Origin: Bacteroidota bacterium
GTDB taxonomy: Bacteria > Bacteroidota > Bacteroidia > Bacteroidales > Dysgonomonadaceae
Reading direction: 5' to 3'
NCBI GenBank assembly: GCA_023424395.1
Contig: JAFADY010000063.1
Location: forward strand, 248,001-312,000
Length of the DNA stretch: 64,000 nucleotides
Part shown: positions 37,101-46,343 of the stretch, piece by piece
Layout: each line of letters starts with the position of its first letter
How positions within the stretch are numbered: position 1 is the first letter of the stretch
Position numbers and translations under genes: made by a program
Notes under the pieces: generated by a model
Seen by the model: only the letters and a program-made list of their open reading frames with translations
Database searches by the model: none
What the model was told of the DNA's origin: nothing

Positions 37101-37736
37101 AGCGGACAAGATATTAACGTACTCGTTCTCGATACGGAAGTATATTCTAACACGGGTGGACAATCGTCAAAATCTACCCCGATTGCAGCAGTTGCAAAAT
37201 TTGCCGCTGCCGGAAAACGAATCCGCAAGAAAGATTTGGGTATGATTGCTGCTACTTACGGTTACGTTTATGTAGCACAAGTGGCTATGGGCGCTAATCA
37301 GGGGCATTTCCTGAAAGCATTGAAAGAAGCGGAAGAGTATCATGGTCCGTCGTTGATTATCGCTTACTCGCCCTGTATCAGTCATGGCTTGAAACGAGGC
37401 ATGGGCGGCGCTCAAACAGAACAGAAAATGGCCGTTGAGTGCGGTTACTGGCACTTGTGGCGCTATAATCCCGCGTTGGAAGACGAAGGCAAAAATCCGT
37501 TCACGCTCGATAGCAAAGAACCCGATTACAGCAAATTCGTGGACTTCCTGAGAGGTGAAACGCGTTACACGCAATTGTCGAAATCGTTCCCGGGCGAGGC
37601 TCAGGAGCTGTTTGAAGCTGCAAAAGAAAATGCACAGTGGCGTTATCGTTCATACAAACGTATGGCCGAAGCCAACTATACTTTTCCCGCAGTAGATAAC
37701 GAATCCGTTACGGAAACGGCAGATAAGGAAAATTAG
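34152..37736 (+). CDS. nifJ: Pyruvate:ferredoxin (flavodoxin) oxidoreductase
   Basis: Start ATG 34152 (MAKEKNYLTCDGNQAAAH), 1194 residues; an in-frame TTG at 34143 is less likely. Domains in order: pyruvate-binding domain I (AIYPITPSSTMAEYVDEWA), transketolase-like domain II, the EKR region, two [4Fe-4S] sites (CIQCNQCAYVCPH and CLGCGNCADVCPG, ~residues 690-760), a third cluster cysteine set (SGACSGCGE) and the thiamine-diphosphate domain (GGDGWAYDIGFGGLDHV, EVYSNTGGQ). It oxidises pyruvate to acetyl-CoA and reduces ferredoxin, the central step of anaerobic fermentation. Single gene, followed by a terminator. Confidence 0.97.
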   Translation: MAKEKNYLTCDGNQAAAHIAYMFSEVAAIYPITPSSTMAEYVDEWAAAGRKNIFGQTVLVQEMQSEAGAAGAVHGSLQAGALTSTFTASQGLLLMLPNMYKIAGELLPGVFHVSARALASHALSIFGDHQDVMAARPTGFASFATGSVQEVMDLAAVAHLAAIESRVPFMHFFDGFRTSHEIQKIEMLTNEDLAPLINQEALKGFRDRALSPDAPVTRGTAQNDDIYFQAREASNPFYEAVPDIVEKYLGKLAAVTGRKYGLFDYYGDPEADRVIIAMGSVTETIREVVDYLNDEGEKVGVVAVHLYRPFKAEAFLSVVPKTAKRIAVLDRTKEPGSTGQPLYLDVKDCFYRKDDAPEIVGGIYGLSSKDTTPGQIISVFGNLSMKMPKNDFTIGIVDDVTFKSLPVKAEVAMDETTYEAKFYGLGSDGTVGANKNSIKIIGDNTNKYVQAYFAYDSKKSGGFTCSHLRFGNNPIRSTYLVNTPNFVACHVPVYLYLYDVTHGLQKNGTFLLNSVWPKEEVADHLPDHVKKYFAKNNIKLYIINATDIAEEIGLGNRTNTILQSAFFKISNVIPYDLAVQEMKKFIVKSYGTKGEDIVRMNYAAVDRGGDVEEVEVPAEWANIQVEAEQVDDAPEFVQKIVRPVNAQRGYDLPVSVFTGREDGTWEQGTTTYEKRGVAVFTPLWKPENCIQCNQCAYVCPHATIRPFMLDEEEQKGVGEGVDILKAQGKQFAGMGFRIQVDFVDCLGCGNCADVCPGKKGEKALEMVPLATQLENQKDWDYMINNVSSKAHLVDTKLNVKNSQFATPLFEFSGACSGCGETPYIKLITQLYGDRMMIANATGCSSIYGASAPATPYTKNEEGKGPAWANSLFEDNAEFGYGFAIAHASMRNRIQDLMSKGRQSTDFSEEQKVLFQEWIDTKDDADKSKETSAKVLESLKNTDNEIAKEILSLEKYLTKKSIWVFGGDGWAYDIGFGGLDHVLASGQDINVLVLDTEVYSNTGGQSSKSTPIAAVAKFAAAGKRIRKKDLGMIAATYGYVYVAQVAMGANQGHFLKALKEAEEYHGPSLIIAYSPCISHGLKRGMGGAQTEQKMAVECGYWHLWRYNPALEDEGKNPFTLDSKEPDYSKFVDFLRGETRYTQLSKSFPGEAQELFEAAKENAQWRYRSYKRMAEANYTFPAVDNESVTETADKEN

Positions 37737-37765
37737 GATTTCTATCATAGTCTGAATAAATGTAT

Positions 37766-37802
37766 CGAGGGCATCGCGTTGAGTGATGCCTTCGGTTTTT
37801 TA
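37766..37802 (+). terminator. Rho-independent terminator of nifJ
   Basis: A 10-bp stem CGAGGGCATC (37766-37775) / GATGCCTTCG (37785-37794), one G-T pair, followed by GTTTTTTAT, 30 bases after the nifJ stop. Confidence 0.85.
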
Positions 37803-37841
37803 TACAAAAAAACTTATATCTTTGTTGAAAAATCTGACAAA

Positions 37842-37949
37842 ATGAAACACGTTATTTTTATTATCGCTTTTTTAATTATACCTATTTCCCTAATGGGGCA
37901 GATAAACACCGATTCAATCCGTGTTCCCGATTTTTCAGCAAATAAATAA
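37842..37949 (+). CDS. 35-residue exported peptide or truncated secretory gene
   Basis: ATG 37842 opens a 35-codon frame ending TAA 37947-37949. The product begins MKHVIFIIAFLIIPISLMG, a strong signal peptide, then Q and a mature tail of only 15 residues (INTDSIRVPDFSANK). A TATCTTTG -7 element lies at 37817-37824, 18 bases before the ATG, so the gene is positioned to be transcribed on its own right after the nifJ terminator. It may encode a short exported peptide, or be the stub of a larger gene lost by deletion. No homologue is recognised. Confidence 0.45.
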   Translation: MKHVIFIIAFLIIPISLMGQINTDSIRVPDFSANK

Positions 37950-38057
37950 ATTAATTTTTTCATACATCGAAAATTTTAGGGTTCACATTTATATAGATGA
38001 ATTTCGAACGAAAAACGTTACATCAATTTTCGATTTTAACACTTTTATTTGAAAAAA

Positions 38058-39212
38058 TTATTGAACGGCAAGAAAATTTTTCACGGTATTTCCATACATC
38101 TCAATGATCTTCTCACGGAGAAATTCGGTATCTTTATTTTCAATATTAACTTTTTGAATTTGCTTTTCTAAATATTCATCAAACTCTTTTACATTTTCTT
38201 CGGTATATTTATCCACAAACATACTTGTTCCGGTCATACGGTCATAGGCGATATAATTTGACGGGAAAAAAACGTAATTTTTGTAAATTTCGATATCAAT
38301 AAATGCGGAGGCTTTTTCAAGAATTTCGTTCCTTTTTATTTCATTTCCCACGCTGGAGAGTTTGTGGTTGATAGGTTGTCCGAAGTGAAAGTAAACATTT
38401 CCTTTGAATCCCAAGATTCCGGTCATCATGTTTTCGAGATCATCTTTTTGTGTTTTTTTGTATTCGGGATCGTCTCTTTTAAGCTGATATTCTTTTGCTT
38501 TGAGAAAATCGCAAGGATCGTATTCGTAAGTTATAGAAACAGGAACAATATTTAGCTCTTCCAACGCTTCAACCGGATTTGAATTGTTGTACAAAGTGAG
38601 CATTTTCAATAAGCTGGTTTGCGTTTTATCATTTGAATCTTTTGCCCTTCCTTCGCGCTGAGCTATCCAAACCGATTGTTCCCGATTGCTGACGGTATCG
38701 AAAATGTATTCCGAAAGATGTTTCGAGGCTTCTAATGTTTCGCGTACCGATAAGTTACGCCTTACGATAAAACTCTTGTTTAATCTCACCAGTTCGTTTA
38801 TCCAAGGATATATAAGCAAGTTATCGCCAATGGCTATCTCGCTTGTAGGAATGTTGGTCTCAAAAAACAAAATATTGAGAAATGCTGCATCCAAAACAAT
38901 GTCGCGATGGTTTGAAATATAAATATGGCTTTGGATTTTATCCAAATTATCCCATCCCAATCCTCTCATTTTAGTGGTTGTTTTATCAATAAGTTGACGA
39001 ACAAAGGGATAAATGATGTTTCGTTGAAAATCGGCGACCGTTTTACATCCATTCATGGCTGATGCAAAATCGTTCCAAGCCAAAGGATGAATTATCGGTT
39101 CAACCGCCGCGCGAAAAAGCGGATCGTTCACTAAATTTTTTATGGTACTCGGTACTTCGCTATCGTATAACGGACGAATATCATCGAAATTTTTGCTTTT
39201 AATTATTTCCAT
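38058..39212 (-). CDS. PlsC-type glycerolipid acyltransferase
   Basis: 384 residues. The acyltransferase block I is ISNHRDIVLDAAFL (H-x4-D), followed by block III-like QREGRAKDSND and block IV-like IVPVSITYEYDPCDF. The protein is longer than plain PlsC (~240) and has ~85 extra N-terminal residues, resembling the GPAT/DHAPAT-like branch. It would acylate glycerol-3-phosphate or lysophosphatidate, or transfer an acyl chain to another lipid, at the inner membrane. Its start overlaps the end of ddl by 10 bp, so it is the last gene of the PASTA-rluD-ddl operon. Confidence 0.85.
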   Translation of the reverse strand: MEIIKSKNFDDIRPLYDSEVPSTIKNLVNDPLFRAAVEPIIHPLAWNDFASAMNGCKTVADFQRNIIYPFVRQLIDKTTTKMRGLGWDNLDKIQSHIYISNHRDIVLDAAFLNILFFETNIPTSEIAIGDNLLIYPWINELVRLNKSFIVRRNLSVRETLEASKHLSEYIFDTVSNREQSVWIAQREGRAKDSNDKTQTSLLKMLTLYNNSNPVEALEELNIVPVSITYEYDPCDFLKAKEYQLKRDDPEYKKTQKDDLENMMTGILGFKGNVYFHFGQPINHKLSSVGNEIKRNEILEKASAFIDIEIYKNYVFFPSNYIAYDRMTGTSMFVDKYTEENVKEFDEYLEKQIQKVNIENKDTEFLREKIIEMYGNTVKNFLAVQ

Positions 39213-40195
39213 AAGTTGTGTTTTTTATTGTATTCAAATTCAATAATTTCAGAGAACACATCGGTTATAGACAATCCGGCGGCGGCTACTTGCTGCGGAA
39301 TGAAGCTTGTGGCGGTCATGCCGGGCGTTGTGTTTACTTCGAGCAAAACCGGTCGGTTGCCGGAAATGATATAATCGGCACGAATAATGCCTTCGGCGCC
39401 GATAAGACGGTATATTTTCTCTGTTTGTTGTTGGATTTGCTGCGTTAGTTCATCCGAAATCCTTGCCGGAGTTATTTCTTCCACTTGTCCCATGTATTTG
39501 GCATTGTAATCAAAAAACTCGTTGGTGGTAACTACTTCGGTAAGAGGAAGCAGCGTGATGCCTTTTTCGGTTCGATAACAACCGCAGGTAACTTCCGTGC
39601 CCGATATAAATCCTTCTATGATAACTTCCGGCGCTTCTCCGAAAGCATCTTCAATGGCTTCGGAGAGCTGATCTTCTTCTTTCACTTTCGTGGTGGCGAA
39701 GCTCGAACCGCCTACATTGGGTTTTACAAAAACGGGTAATCCCAACTGTTCAATAATTTTTTTGGAATCGTAACCCTCTTGCGGTCGCAAAAGAACCGAG
39801 TCGGCAACTTGAATGCCGAAACTTTTCAAAAAATTATTGCAGGTGAATTTGCTGAACGTCAACGATGATGCCAATACACCGCAGTTGGAGTAAGGAATGC
39901 CCAGCATGTCAAAATACCCTTGCAGTACGCCGTCTTCGCCGGGAGTTCCATGTATGGTAATGTATGCGAAATCGAATGTGGTATTCCATCCGTGTGCTGA
40001 AAAACTGAAATTGTTTTTGTCGATAGGATAAATTTTTCCGTAACTTTCTGCTTCCCAAGATTCTTTGTCGATCTTGACTTTATAAACATCGTATTTCTCT
40101 TTGTCCAAAAAAGAGTAAATGCCTTGTGCGCTTTTTTCGGAAACTTCAATTTCGGAGGAATAACCTCCCCAAACAACGGCTATTTTCTTTTTCAT
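39203..40195 (-). CDS. ddl: D-alanine--D-alanine ligase
   Basis: 330 residues with the ATP-grasp pattern: VVWGGYSSEIEVSEKSAQGI at the N-terminus, HGTPGEDGVLQGYFDMLGIP, KPNVGGSSFATTKVK, FISGTEVTCGCYR and the C-terminal VLLEVNTTPGMTATSF. It makes the D-Ala-D-Ala dipeptide for peptidoglycan. The gene sits 6 bp after rluD and overlaps the acyltransferase gene, so it belongs to a tight four-gene operon. Confidence 0.96.
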   Translation of the reverse strand: MKKKIAVVWGGYSSEIEVSEKSAQGIYSFLDKEKYDVYKVKIDKESWEAESYGKIYPIDKNNFSFSAHGWNTTFDFAYITIHGTPGEDGVLQGYFDMLGIPYSNCGVLASSLTFSKFTCNNFLKSFGIQVADSVLLRPQEGYDSKKIIEQLGLPVFVKPNVGGSSFATTKVKEEDQLSEAIEDAFGEAPEVIIEGFISGTEVTCGCYRTEKGITLLPLTEVVTTNEFFDYNAKYMGQVEEITPARISDELTQQIQQQTEKIYRLIGAEGIIRADYIISGNRPVLLEVNTTPGMTATSFIPQQVAAAGLSITDVFSEIIEFEYNKKHNLWK

Positions 40196-40201
40196 TTGTT
40201 A

Positions 40202-41293
40202 TCAGTCATTATTTTTTATTTCGCGTGCTGCGGTATATATTCTCCATTTTGTGAGCAATGTTTGCATATCTTCGGGCAGTTCGCTGTCGAAAAGCATTTC
40301 TTTTTTTGTGGCGGGATGTACAAAGCCCAGTGTTTTTGCGTGCAAACATTGCCGCGGACACGCTACAAAGCAATTGTAAATAAATTGTTTATAGCGAGCG
40401 AATTTTGTGCCGCGAAGTATTTCGTTGCCGCCGTATCGTTCGTCGTTGAACAACGTATGTCCGATGTGTTTCATGTGAACGCGTATTTGGTGGGTACGTC
40501 CGGTCTCCAATCGGCACTCAACGAGTGTTACATAACCGAATCGTTCCAGAACTTTGTAATGCGTCACGGCAGGTTTACCTTGGTCGCCATCCGGAAAAAC
40601 GCGCATAATCATCCGGTCTTTCGGGTCGCGTCCGATATTCCCGACAATTGTTCCTTCGTCTTTTTCAACATTACCCCAAACAAGTGCAACATATTTGCGC
40701 TTTGTTGTTTTATTGAAAAATTGCTCCGAGAGTTTTGTTTTGGCTTCAGGCGTTTTTGCTATGAGTAATAATCCCGATGTATCTTTATCGATCCGATGAA
40801 CCAATCCCAAACGCGGGTCGTCCATGCTCATGCTTTGTTCGTATTTCAGATAAAACGCGATAGCGTTTACGAGCGTTCCGGTGTAATTTCCATGTCCCGG
40901 ATGCACAACCATAAAAGGCGGCTTATTAATGACCATAAGATCTGAATCTTCGTAAACGATATTGAGCGGAATATCTTCGGGTACGATTTCCAATTCCCTT
41001 CTGGGGCGATCCATCACGATAGAGATCACATCCAGCGGCTTCACTTTATAGCTTGCCTTTACCGCCTTGTCGTTAACAAGAATGCAATCGGCATCCGCCG
41101 CTTGTTGAATGCGGTTGCGGGAAATTCCCTCTATGCGGTCGCATAAAAATTTATCGATTCGCAGCAGCCCTTGTCCTTTGTCTGCTACAAATCGATAATG
41201 CTCATACTTTTTATCGGATTCCTCGACGACAACTTCGTCATCATCTTCCGATAAGTCTTGTATATCAATATCATCGAAATTATCTTCCAACAC
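40202..41293 (-). CDS. rluD: RluA-family 23S rRNA pseudouridine synthase (RluD-like)
   Basis: 363 residues: an acidic N-terminal leader (~30), an S4 RNA-binding domain (LRIDKFLCDRIEGISRNRIQ), then the catalytic domain with LVHRIDKDTSGLLL, whose Asp is the nucleophile, and TGRTHQIRVHMKHIGH. It isomerises uridines in helix 69 of 23S rRNA if truly RluD; the exact site is inferred. Gene order PASTA-rluD-ddl is common in Bacteroidales. It starts 6 bp after the PASTA gene. Confidence 0.93.
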   Translation of the reverse strand: MLEDNFDDIDIQDLSEDDDEVVVEESDKKYEHYRFVADKGQGLLRIDKFLCDRIEGISRNRIQQAADADCILVNDKAVKASYKVKPLDVISIVMDRPRRELEIVPEDIPLNIVYEDSDLMVINKPPFMVVHPGHGNYTGTLVNAIAFYLKYEQSMSMDDPRLGLVHRIDKDTSGLLLIAKTPEAKTKLSEQFFNKTTKRKYVALVWGNVEKDEGTIVGNIGRDPKDRMIMRVFPDGDQGKPAVTHYKVLERFGYVTLVECRLETGRTHQIRVHMKHIGHTLFNDERYGGNEILRGTKFARYKQFIYNCFVACPRQCLHAKTLGFVHPATKKEMLFDSELPEDMQTLLTKWRIYTAAREIKNND

Positions 41294-41299
41294 TTCAGA

Positions 41300-41974
41300 T
41301 CAGAAAAACGATTCGTCTATATTCGATTCTTCAACTTCGGTATCCTCGGTTTGTTGAGGCTCGACTCTTACATTTTCGGGCGCAACAATATATTCATCGT
41401 CCGCGGTTAGTGAATCTATTACTTCGCCGCTTCCCACTACAATTTTTAGTGGAGAACCCGCGGGTATTTTTTCTTCGGGATTCAATCTTCTTCCCCTGTA
41501 TTCAACCGATAAAACGAGGCCGCTGTATTGCGCAGGCACCTCTTCTATGGCTATTTGATTAAATCCGAGAGAGTTGAGTAGCGCTACGGCTTGTCTTTCC
41601 GAATAATCAACCAAGCCCGGCACCGCTATTTGTTGCGGATTGTGTGAATAGATTGTAAGATAAATTGCCCGGCCTTTTTTTACTTTATTGTTGGCTTTGG
41701 GAGTTTGTTCGATGATAGATCCCGGAACGGCCTCTTTTCGGTAAATAGAATCTATTATTTCGATATGCAAACCTTTCGATTTAAGTAAAGAGTTTGCTTC
41801 GCCCACTTGAAGACCTTGCAGATTGGGTACCACTACATTTTGTCCGTGGCGGGTATATACGTTCAGGAACAAGAAAGTGAGTACAATCAAGGCAATTCCT
41901 GCGATGATGATGATCAATATATTCAGGAATATTCTGTTTCCGAAGATGCTTTTTTGATTTTTCTTTGAATTCAT
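41300..41974 (-). CDS. Membrane-anchored PASTA-domain protein
   Basis: 224 residues: a short cytoplasmic tail, one transmembrane helix at ~15-37 (FLNILIIIIAGIALIVLTFL), then three PASTA repeats starting near NVVVPNLQGLQVGEANSLLK, IAVPGLVDYSERQAVALLNS and PAQYSGLVLSVEYRG, and an acidic C-terminus (DTEVEESNIDESFF). There is no kinase domain. PASTA repeats bind peptidoglycan stem peptides or act as spacers in cell-wall proteins. It leads a minus-strand operon with rluD, ddl and an acyltransferase. Confidence 0.9.
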   Translation of the reverse strand: MNSKKNQKSIFGNRIFLNILIIIIAGIALIVLTFLFLNVYTRHGQNVVVPNLQGLQVGEANSLLKSKGLHIEIIDSIYRKEAVPGSIIEQTPKANNKVKKGRAIYLTIYSHNPQQIAVPGLVDYSERQAVALLNSLGFNQIAIEEVPAQYSGLVLSVEYRGRRLNPEEKIPAGSPLKIVVGSGEVIDSLTADDEYIVAPENVRVEPQQTEDTEVEESNIDESFF

Positions 41975-42085
41975 TGCAAATTAGAGATTCAATTGCTGAT
42001 GAAATTAATTGTTTCGGATACAAAATTAAAAAAAAAAACAACGTATAACACATTAATTGAAAAAACACGCGCGTTTTTATAAAAT

Positions 42086-42120
42086 AAAAGCAGGAATGCG
42101 GCTGGCGTATTCCTGCTTTT
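42086..42120 (-). terminator. Rho-independent terminator of rpmH
   Basis: A perfect 12-bp inverted repeat, AAAAGCAGGAAT (42086-42097) / ATTCCTGCTTTT (42109-42120), with an 11-nt loop and ATTTTAT following on the minus strand. It separates rpmH from the PASTA operon. Confidence 0.8.
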
Positions 42121-42143
42121 GAGGGAGTGGATAAAAGTTTTTG

Positions 42144-42287
42144 TCATTCATCCGAAACACTTAATTTTGCTCTCCCTTTTGCACGACGGGAGGCAAGTAC
42201 TTTTCTTCCGTTTTTGGAAGCCATTCTCGAGCGAAAACCGTGCTTGTTTTTTCTCTTTCTCTGAGAAGGCTGAAATGTTCTTTTCAT
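42144..42287 (-). CDS. rpmH: 50S ribosomal protein L34
   Basis: A 47-codon minus-strand frame from ATG 42287 to TGA 42144 encodes [20 protein letters not shown] then [23 protein letters not shown], an unmistakable L34 with the very basic composition and family length. L34 is a late-assembling protein of the large subunit. It has its own promoter and terminator here. It is not next to dnaA or rnpA, as it often is near the origin in other phyla. Confidence 0.97.
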   Translation of the reverse strand: MKRTFQPSQRKRKNKHGFRSRMASKNGRKVLASRRAKGRAKLSVSDE

Positions 42288-42330
42288 TATTGTATGTGTT
42301 TATTTTGATTTTGCTAATTCAAACGGGCTG

Positions 42331-42361
42331 CAAAAATAGGTATTTATTTTTTAATTCACAA
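42331..42361 (-). promoter_or_regulatory. Promoter of rpmH
   Basis: On the minus strand, TTG (complement of 42359-42361), 20 bases, then TATTTTTG (complement of 42331-42338), matching the Bacteroidetes consensus. It lies 43 bases upstream of the L34 start. Confidence 0.6.
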
Positions 42362-42431
42362 TTTATTGGGTTTAAAAATTCTCATTCGGGTGATTTTTAT
42401 CAAAATATTATCAAAATACTTACAATAAAAT

Positions 42432-42462
42432 TTTGCCAATCCGAAAAAACAATCTATATTTG
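42432..42462 (+). promoter_or_regulatory. Promoter of tRNA-Glu-rpsT
   Basis: TTTG (42432-42435), exactly 19 bases, then TATATTTG (42455-42462): a full match to the Bacteroidetes vegetative promoter TTTG-N19-TAnnTTTG. Transcription would start near 42470, about 45 bases before the tRNA 5' end. Confidence 0.8.
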
Positions 42463-42514
42463 CACCCGCAATTTAAGGGAATAACTGTTTTTGTTAATTT
42501 CCGAGGATGCACGA

Positions 42515-42589
42515 GGCCGATTCGTCTATCGGTTAGGACGCAAGATTTTCATTCTTGAAAGAGGGGTTCGATTCCCCTATCGGCTACCA
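42515..42589 (+). tRNA. tRNA-Glu (anticodon TTC)
   Basis: A 75-base cloverleaf: acceptor arm GGCCGAT (42515-42521) with ATCGGCT (42579-42585), D-arm around TCTATCGGTTAGGA, anticodon stem CAAGA / TCTTG with loop TTTTCAT (anticodon TTC at 42548-42550), T-arm GGGGTTCGATTCCCC and an encoded CCA (42587-42589). Pair 1-72 is G-U. It is co-oriented with rpsT 30 bases downstream and probably shares its promoter. Confidence 0.95.
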
Positions 42590-42619
42590 AACGAAAATTT
42601 AAAGAGAGAGTCAATAAAA

Positions 42620-42874
42620 ATGGCAAATCACAAATCAGCAGAAAAAAGAATCAGACAAACAAAGGTTCGTCGTTTATCCAACAGATACGTTTCGCGTACA
42701 ACAAGAAATTTTGTGCGCAAATTCCGTTCTACCACAAACAAAGAGGAAGCACAAAAAATGTATCCTGAAGTATGCTCTATGTTGGATAAGTTGGCAAAGA
42801 AAAAAGTTATTCACCAAAACAAAGCAAATAACTTAAAATCGAAATTAGCCGCTCATGTGAGCAAATTGAGCTAA
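42620..42874 (+). CDS. rpsT: 30S ribosomal protein S20
   Basis: ATG 42620 begins [18 protein letters not shown] and gives 84 residues, the S20 norm; the open frame extends further upstream to 42491, but that part covers the tRNA-Glu gene and is not translated. The Lys/Arg-rich helical content is typical. S20 binds 16S rRNA early in small-subunit assembly. Transcribed together with tRNA-Glu from one consensus promoter, and followed by a terminator. Confidence 0.97.
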   Translation: MANHKSAEKRIRQTKVRRLSNRYVSRTTRNFVRKFRSTTNKEEAQKMYPEVCSMLDKLAKKKVIHQNKANNLKSKLAAHVSKLS

Positions 42875-42903
42875 AATTTAAAGAATATAACCATAAAACA
42901 ATG

Positions 42904-42934
42904 AGCCGGGTCATTTTTTGATTCGGCTTTTTTG
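42904..42934 (+). terminator. Rho-independent terminator of rpsT
   Basis: A 10-bp stem AGCCGGGTCA / TGATTCGGCT (two G-T pairs) with a 5-T loop, followed by TTTTTG. Confidence 0.75.
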
Positions 42935-42945
42935 TTTGTTTTTAT

Positions 42946-42953
42946 TATCTTTG
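42946..42953 (+). promoter_or_regulatory. -7 element of the Dabb gene
   Basis: TATCTTTG lies 24 bases before the start of the Dabb-family gene, just after the rpsT terminator. The nearest TTTG on the -33 side is 25 bases away, wider than usual. Confidence 0.5.
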
Positions 42954-42976
42954 AATTTTCAATAAACCCAACAAAA

Positions 42977-43282
42977 ATGATAAAGCACATCGTACTCTTT
43001 AAATTGGCCGATTCGGCCGAAGGCAACACAAAAATCGAGAACGCCAAAATTCTTAAAATGAGGCTCGAAGAACTGAACGAAATTATTCCGGAGATAGTAA
43101 AAATTGAGGTACGCATAAACCATCCGGATGCATCGGCAGATAATTACGATATAATTCTTGATAGTGAATTTGAAACTTTTGAAGACCTGAACACGTATAT
43201 CCAACATCCGGCACACCTTAGAGTGGGCGAATTTATTGTGAAAGTAAGAACGGCAAGGGCAGCCATAGATTACGAAATTTAG
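42977..43282 (+). CDS. Dabb-family (stress-responsive A/B barrel) protein
   Basis: 101 residues from ATG 42977 (MIKHIVLFKLADSAEGN). The N-terminal H-x-V-x-F-K strand and the later YDIILDSEFETFEDLNTYIQ then HPAHLRVGEFI are the dimeric ferredoxin-like alpha/beta barrel of the Dabb family. Members range from stress-responsive proteins to polyketide cyclases; no specific activity can be inferred. Single gene flanked by its own -7 element and terminator. Confidence 0.88.
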   Translation: MIKHIVLFKLADSAEGNTKIENAKILKMRLEELNEIIPEIVKIEVRINHPDASADNYDIILDSEFETFEDLNTYIQHPAHLRVGEFIVKVRTARAAIDYEI

Positions 43283-43290
43283 ATTTTTAG

Positions 43291-43312
43291 CGAGCGGCTT
43301 TGCCGCTTTTTT
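43291..43312 (+). terminator. Rho-independent terminator
   Basis: A compact hairpin AGCGGC (43293-43298) TTT GCCGCT (43302-43307) followed by TTTTT, ending the Dabb transcript before gyrB. Confidence 0.8.
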
Positions 43313-43359
43313 ATTTCTGAAAATTGATTTTTTACGGCTGCTAAAAAAACGTAAAACGG

Positions 43360-43390
43360 TTGGCAAAAAGACAAAGTTTTCGTATATTTG
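43360..43390 (+). promoter_or_regulatory. Promoter of gyrB
   Basis: TTG at 43360-43362, 20 bases, then TATATTTG at 43383-43390, matching the Bacteroidetes consensus; the gyrB start codon is 65 bases downstream of the -7 element. Confidence 0.7.
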
Positions 43391-43439
43391 TTCGACTTTT
43401 GAAATAAAACATTGATGTTTTAAATTTATTAATTTTTAG

Positions 43440-45413
<1,974 letters not shown>

Positions 45414-45424
45414 AAATTAAAAAA

Positions 45425-46336
45425 ATGATTCGGCCTCCATTCTTAAAATACGACGACAAAGCGGTGATTCTATCGCCTGCAGGAAATATAGAAGAAACAA
45501 CTGTTCACAGAGCTGCTGCTATTCTGTGTGAATGGGGCTTGAAAGTGGATGTATCGGAGCATGCGCTTAATGCAACCGGAAGATTCAGCGGCTTTGTCGA
45601 TCAGCGGTTGACTGACCTTCAAAATGCATTCGATGATTCAACGGTAAAGCTCATTCTCTGTTCACGCGGAGGATACGGAACCGTGCATCTTATCGATAAA
45701 TTGAATTACAAGCGCATTCAACAGCATCCGAAATGGGTGATCGGTTTTAGCGACATTACTTTGCTACATGCGGCATTGCAGAGCCACAACATTATTTCGA
45801 TTCATGGCCCTATGGCCAAACATTTTGCCGATGAAGGTGCTCAGGATGTTTCCGTGCGGTTCACTAAAGCCATCATTGCCGGGCAGCCATTGCTTTATAA
45901 AATTCCGGTTCAGCAATACGGACATCTAAATCGTTTCGGAAAAGCCACCGGACGTTTGTTCGGTGGAAACCTATCTAATTTTTGCAGTATTTTAGGTACG
46001 CCATATGCAAAAATACCCAAAAACGGCATATTGTTTATCGAAGATATAAGCGAAGCTCCCTACAAAGTCGACAGATACATCAATCACTTAAAACTTGCCG
46101 GGGTTTTCGACAAAATAAGCGGGTTAATAGTTGGACAATTCAACGATTATGAAGAAGATAGCGATATGTACACTGCACTTTACGAATCGATTTCGGCAAG
46201 CGTAAGCGAATACAATTTTCCTATCTGTTTCGATTTCCCCGTTGGACATGTGAAATATAATTTTCCAATGATCATGGGAGAGATCGCCTTCTTAACAATA
46301 TCCGAAAAACAGATTGATTTCAAACAATTTGTATAA
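45425..46336 (+). CDS. ldcA: LD-carboxypeptidase (murein tetrapeptide carboxypeptidase, S66 family)
   Basis: 303 residues. The family landmarks are CSRGGYGT, the nucleophile Ser109 in GFSDIT, the glutamate in LFIEDISEAPYKVDRY and the histidine in VGHVKYNFP. It removes the terminal D-Ala from murein tetrapeptides during cell-wall recycling. No signal peptide is seen, so it acts in the cytoplasm like other recycling enzymes. It lies 11 bp after gyrB and 7 bp before the antiporter gene. Confidence 0.93.
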   Translation: MIRPPFLKYDDKAVILSPAGNIEETTVHRAAAILCEWGLKVDVSEHALNATGRFSGFVDQRLTDLQNAFDDSTVKLILCSRGGYGTVHLIDKLNYKRIQQHPKWVIGFSDITLLHAALQSHNIISIHGPMAKHFADEGAQDVSVRFTKAIIAGQPLLYKIPVQQYGHLNRFGKATGRLFGGNLSNFCSILGTPYAKIPKNGILFIEDISEAPYKVDRYINHLKLAGVFDKISGLIVGQFNDYEEDSDMYTALYESISASVSEYNFPICFDFPVGHVKYNFPMIMGEIAFLTISEKQIDFKQFV

Positions 46337-46343
46337 TTAAAAA

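Noticed and set aside
42491..42619. Extension of the rpsT frame upstream to 42491
   Set aside because: This part covers the tRNA-Glu gene and gives no S20-like sequence; the ATG at 42620 gives the standard S20 N-terminus.
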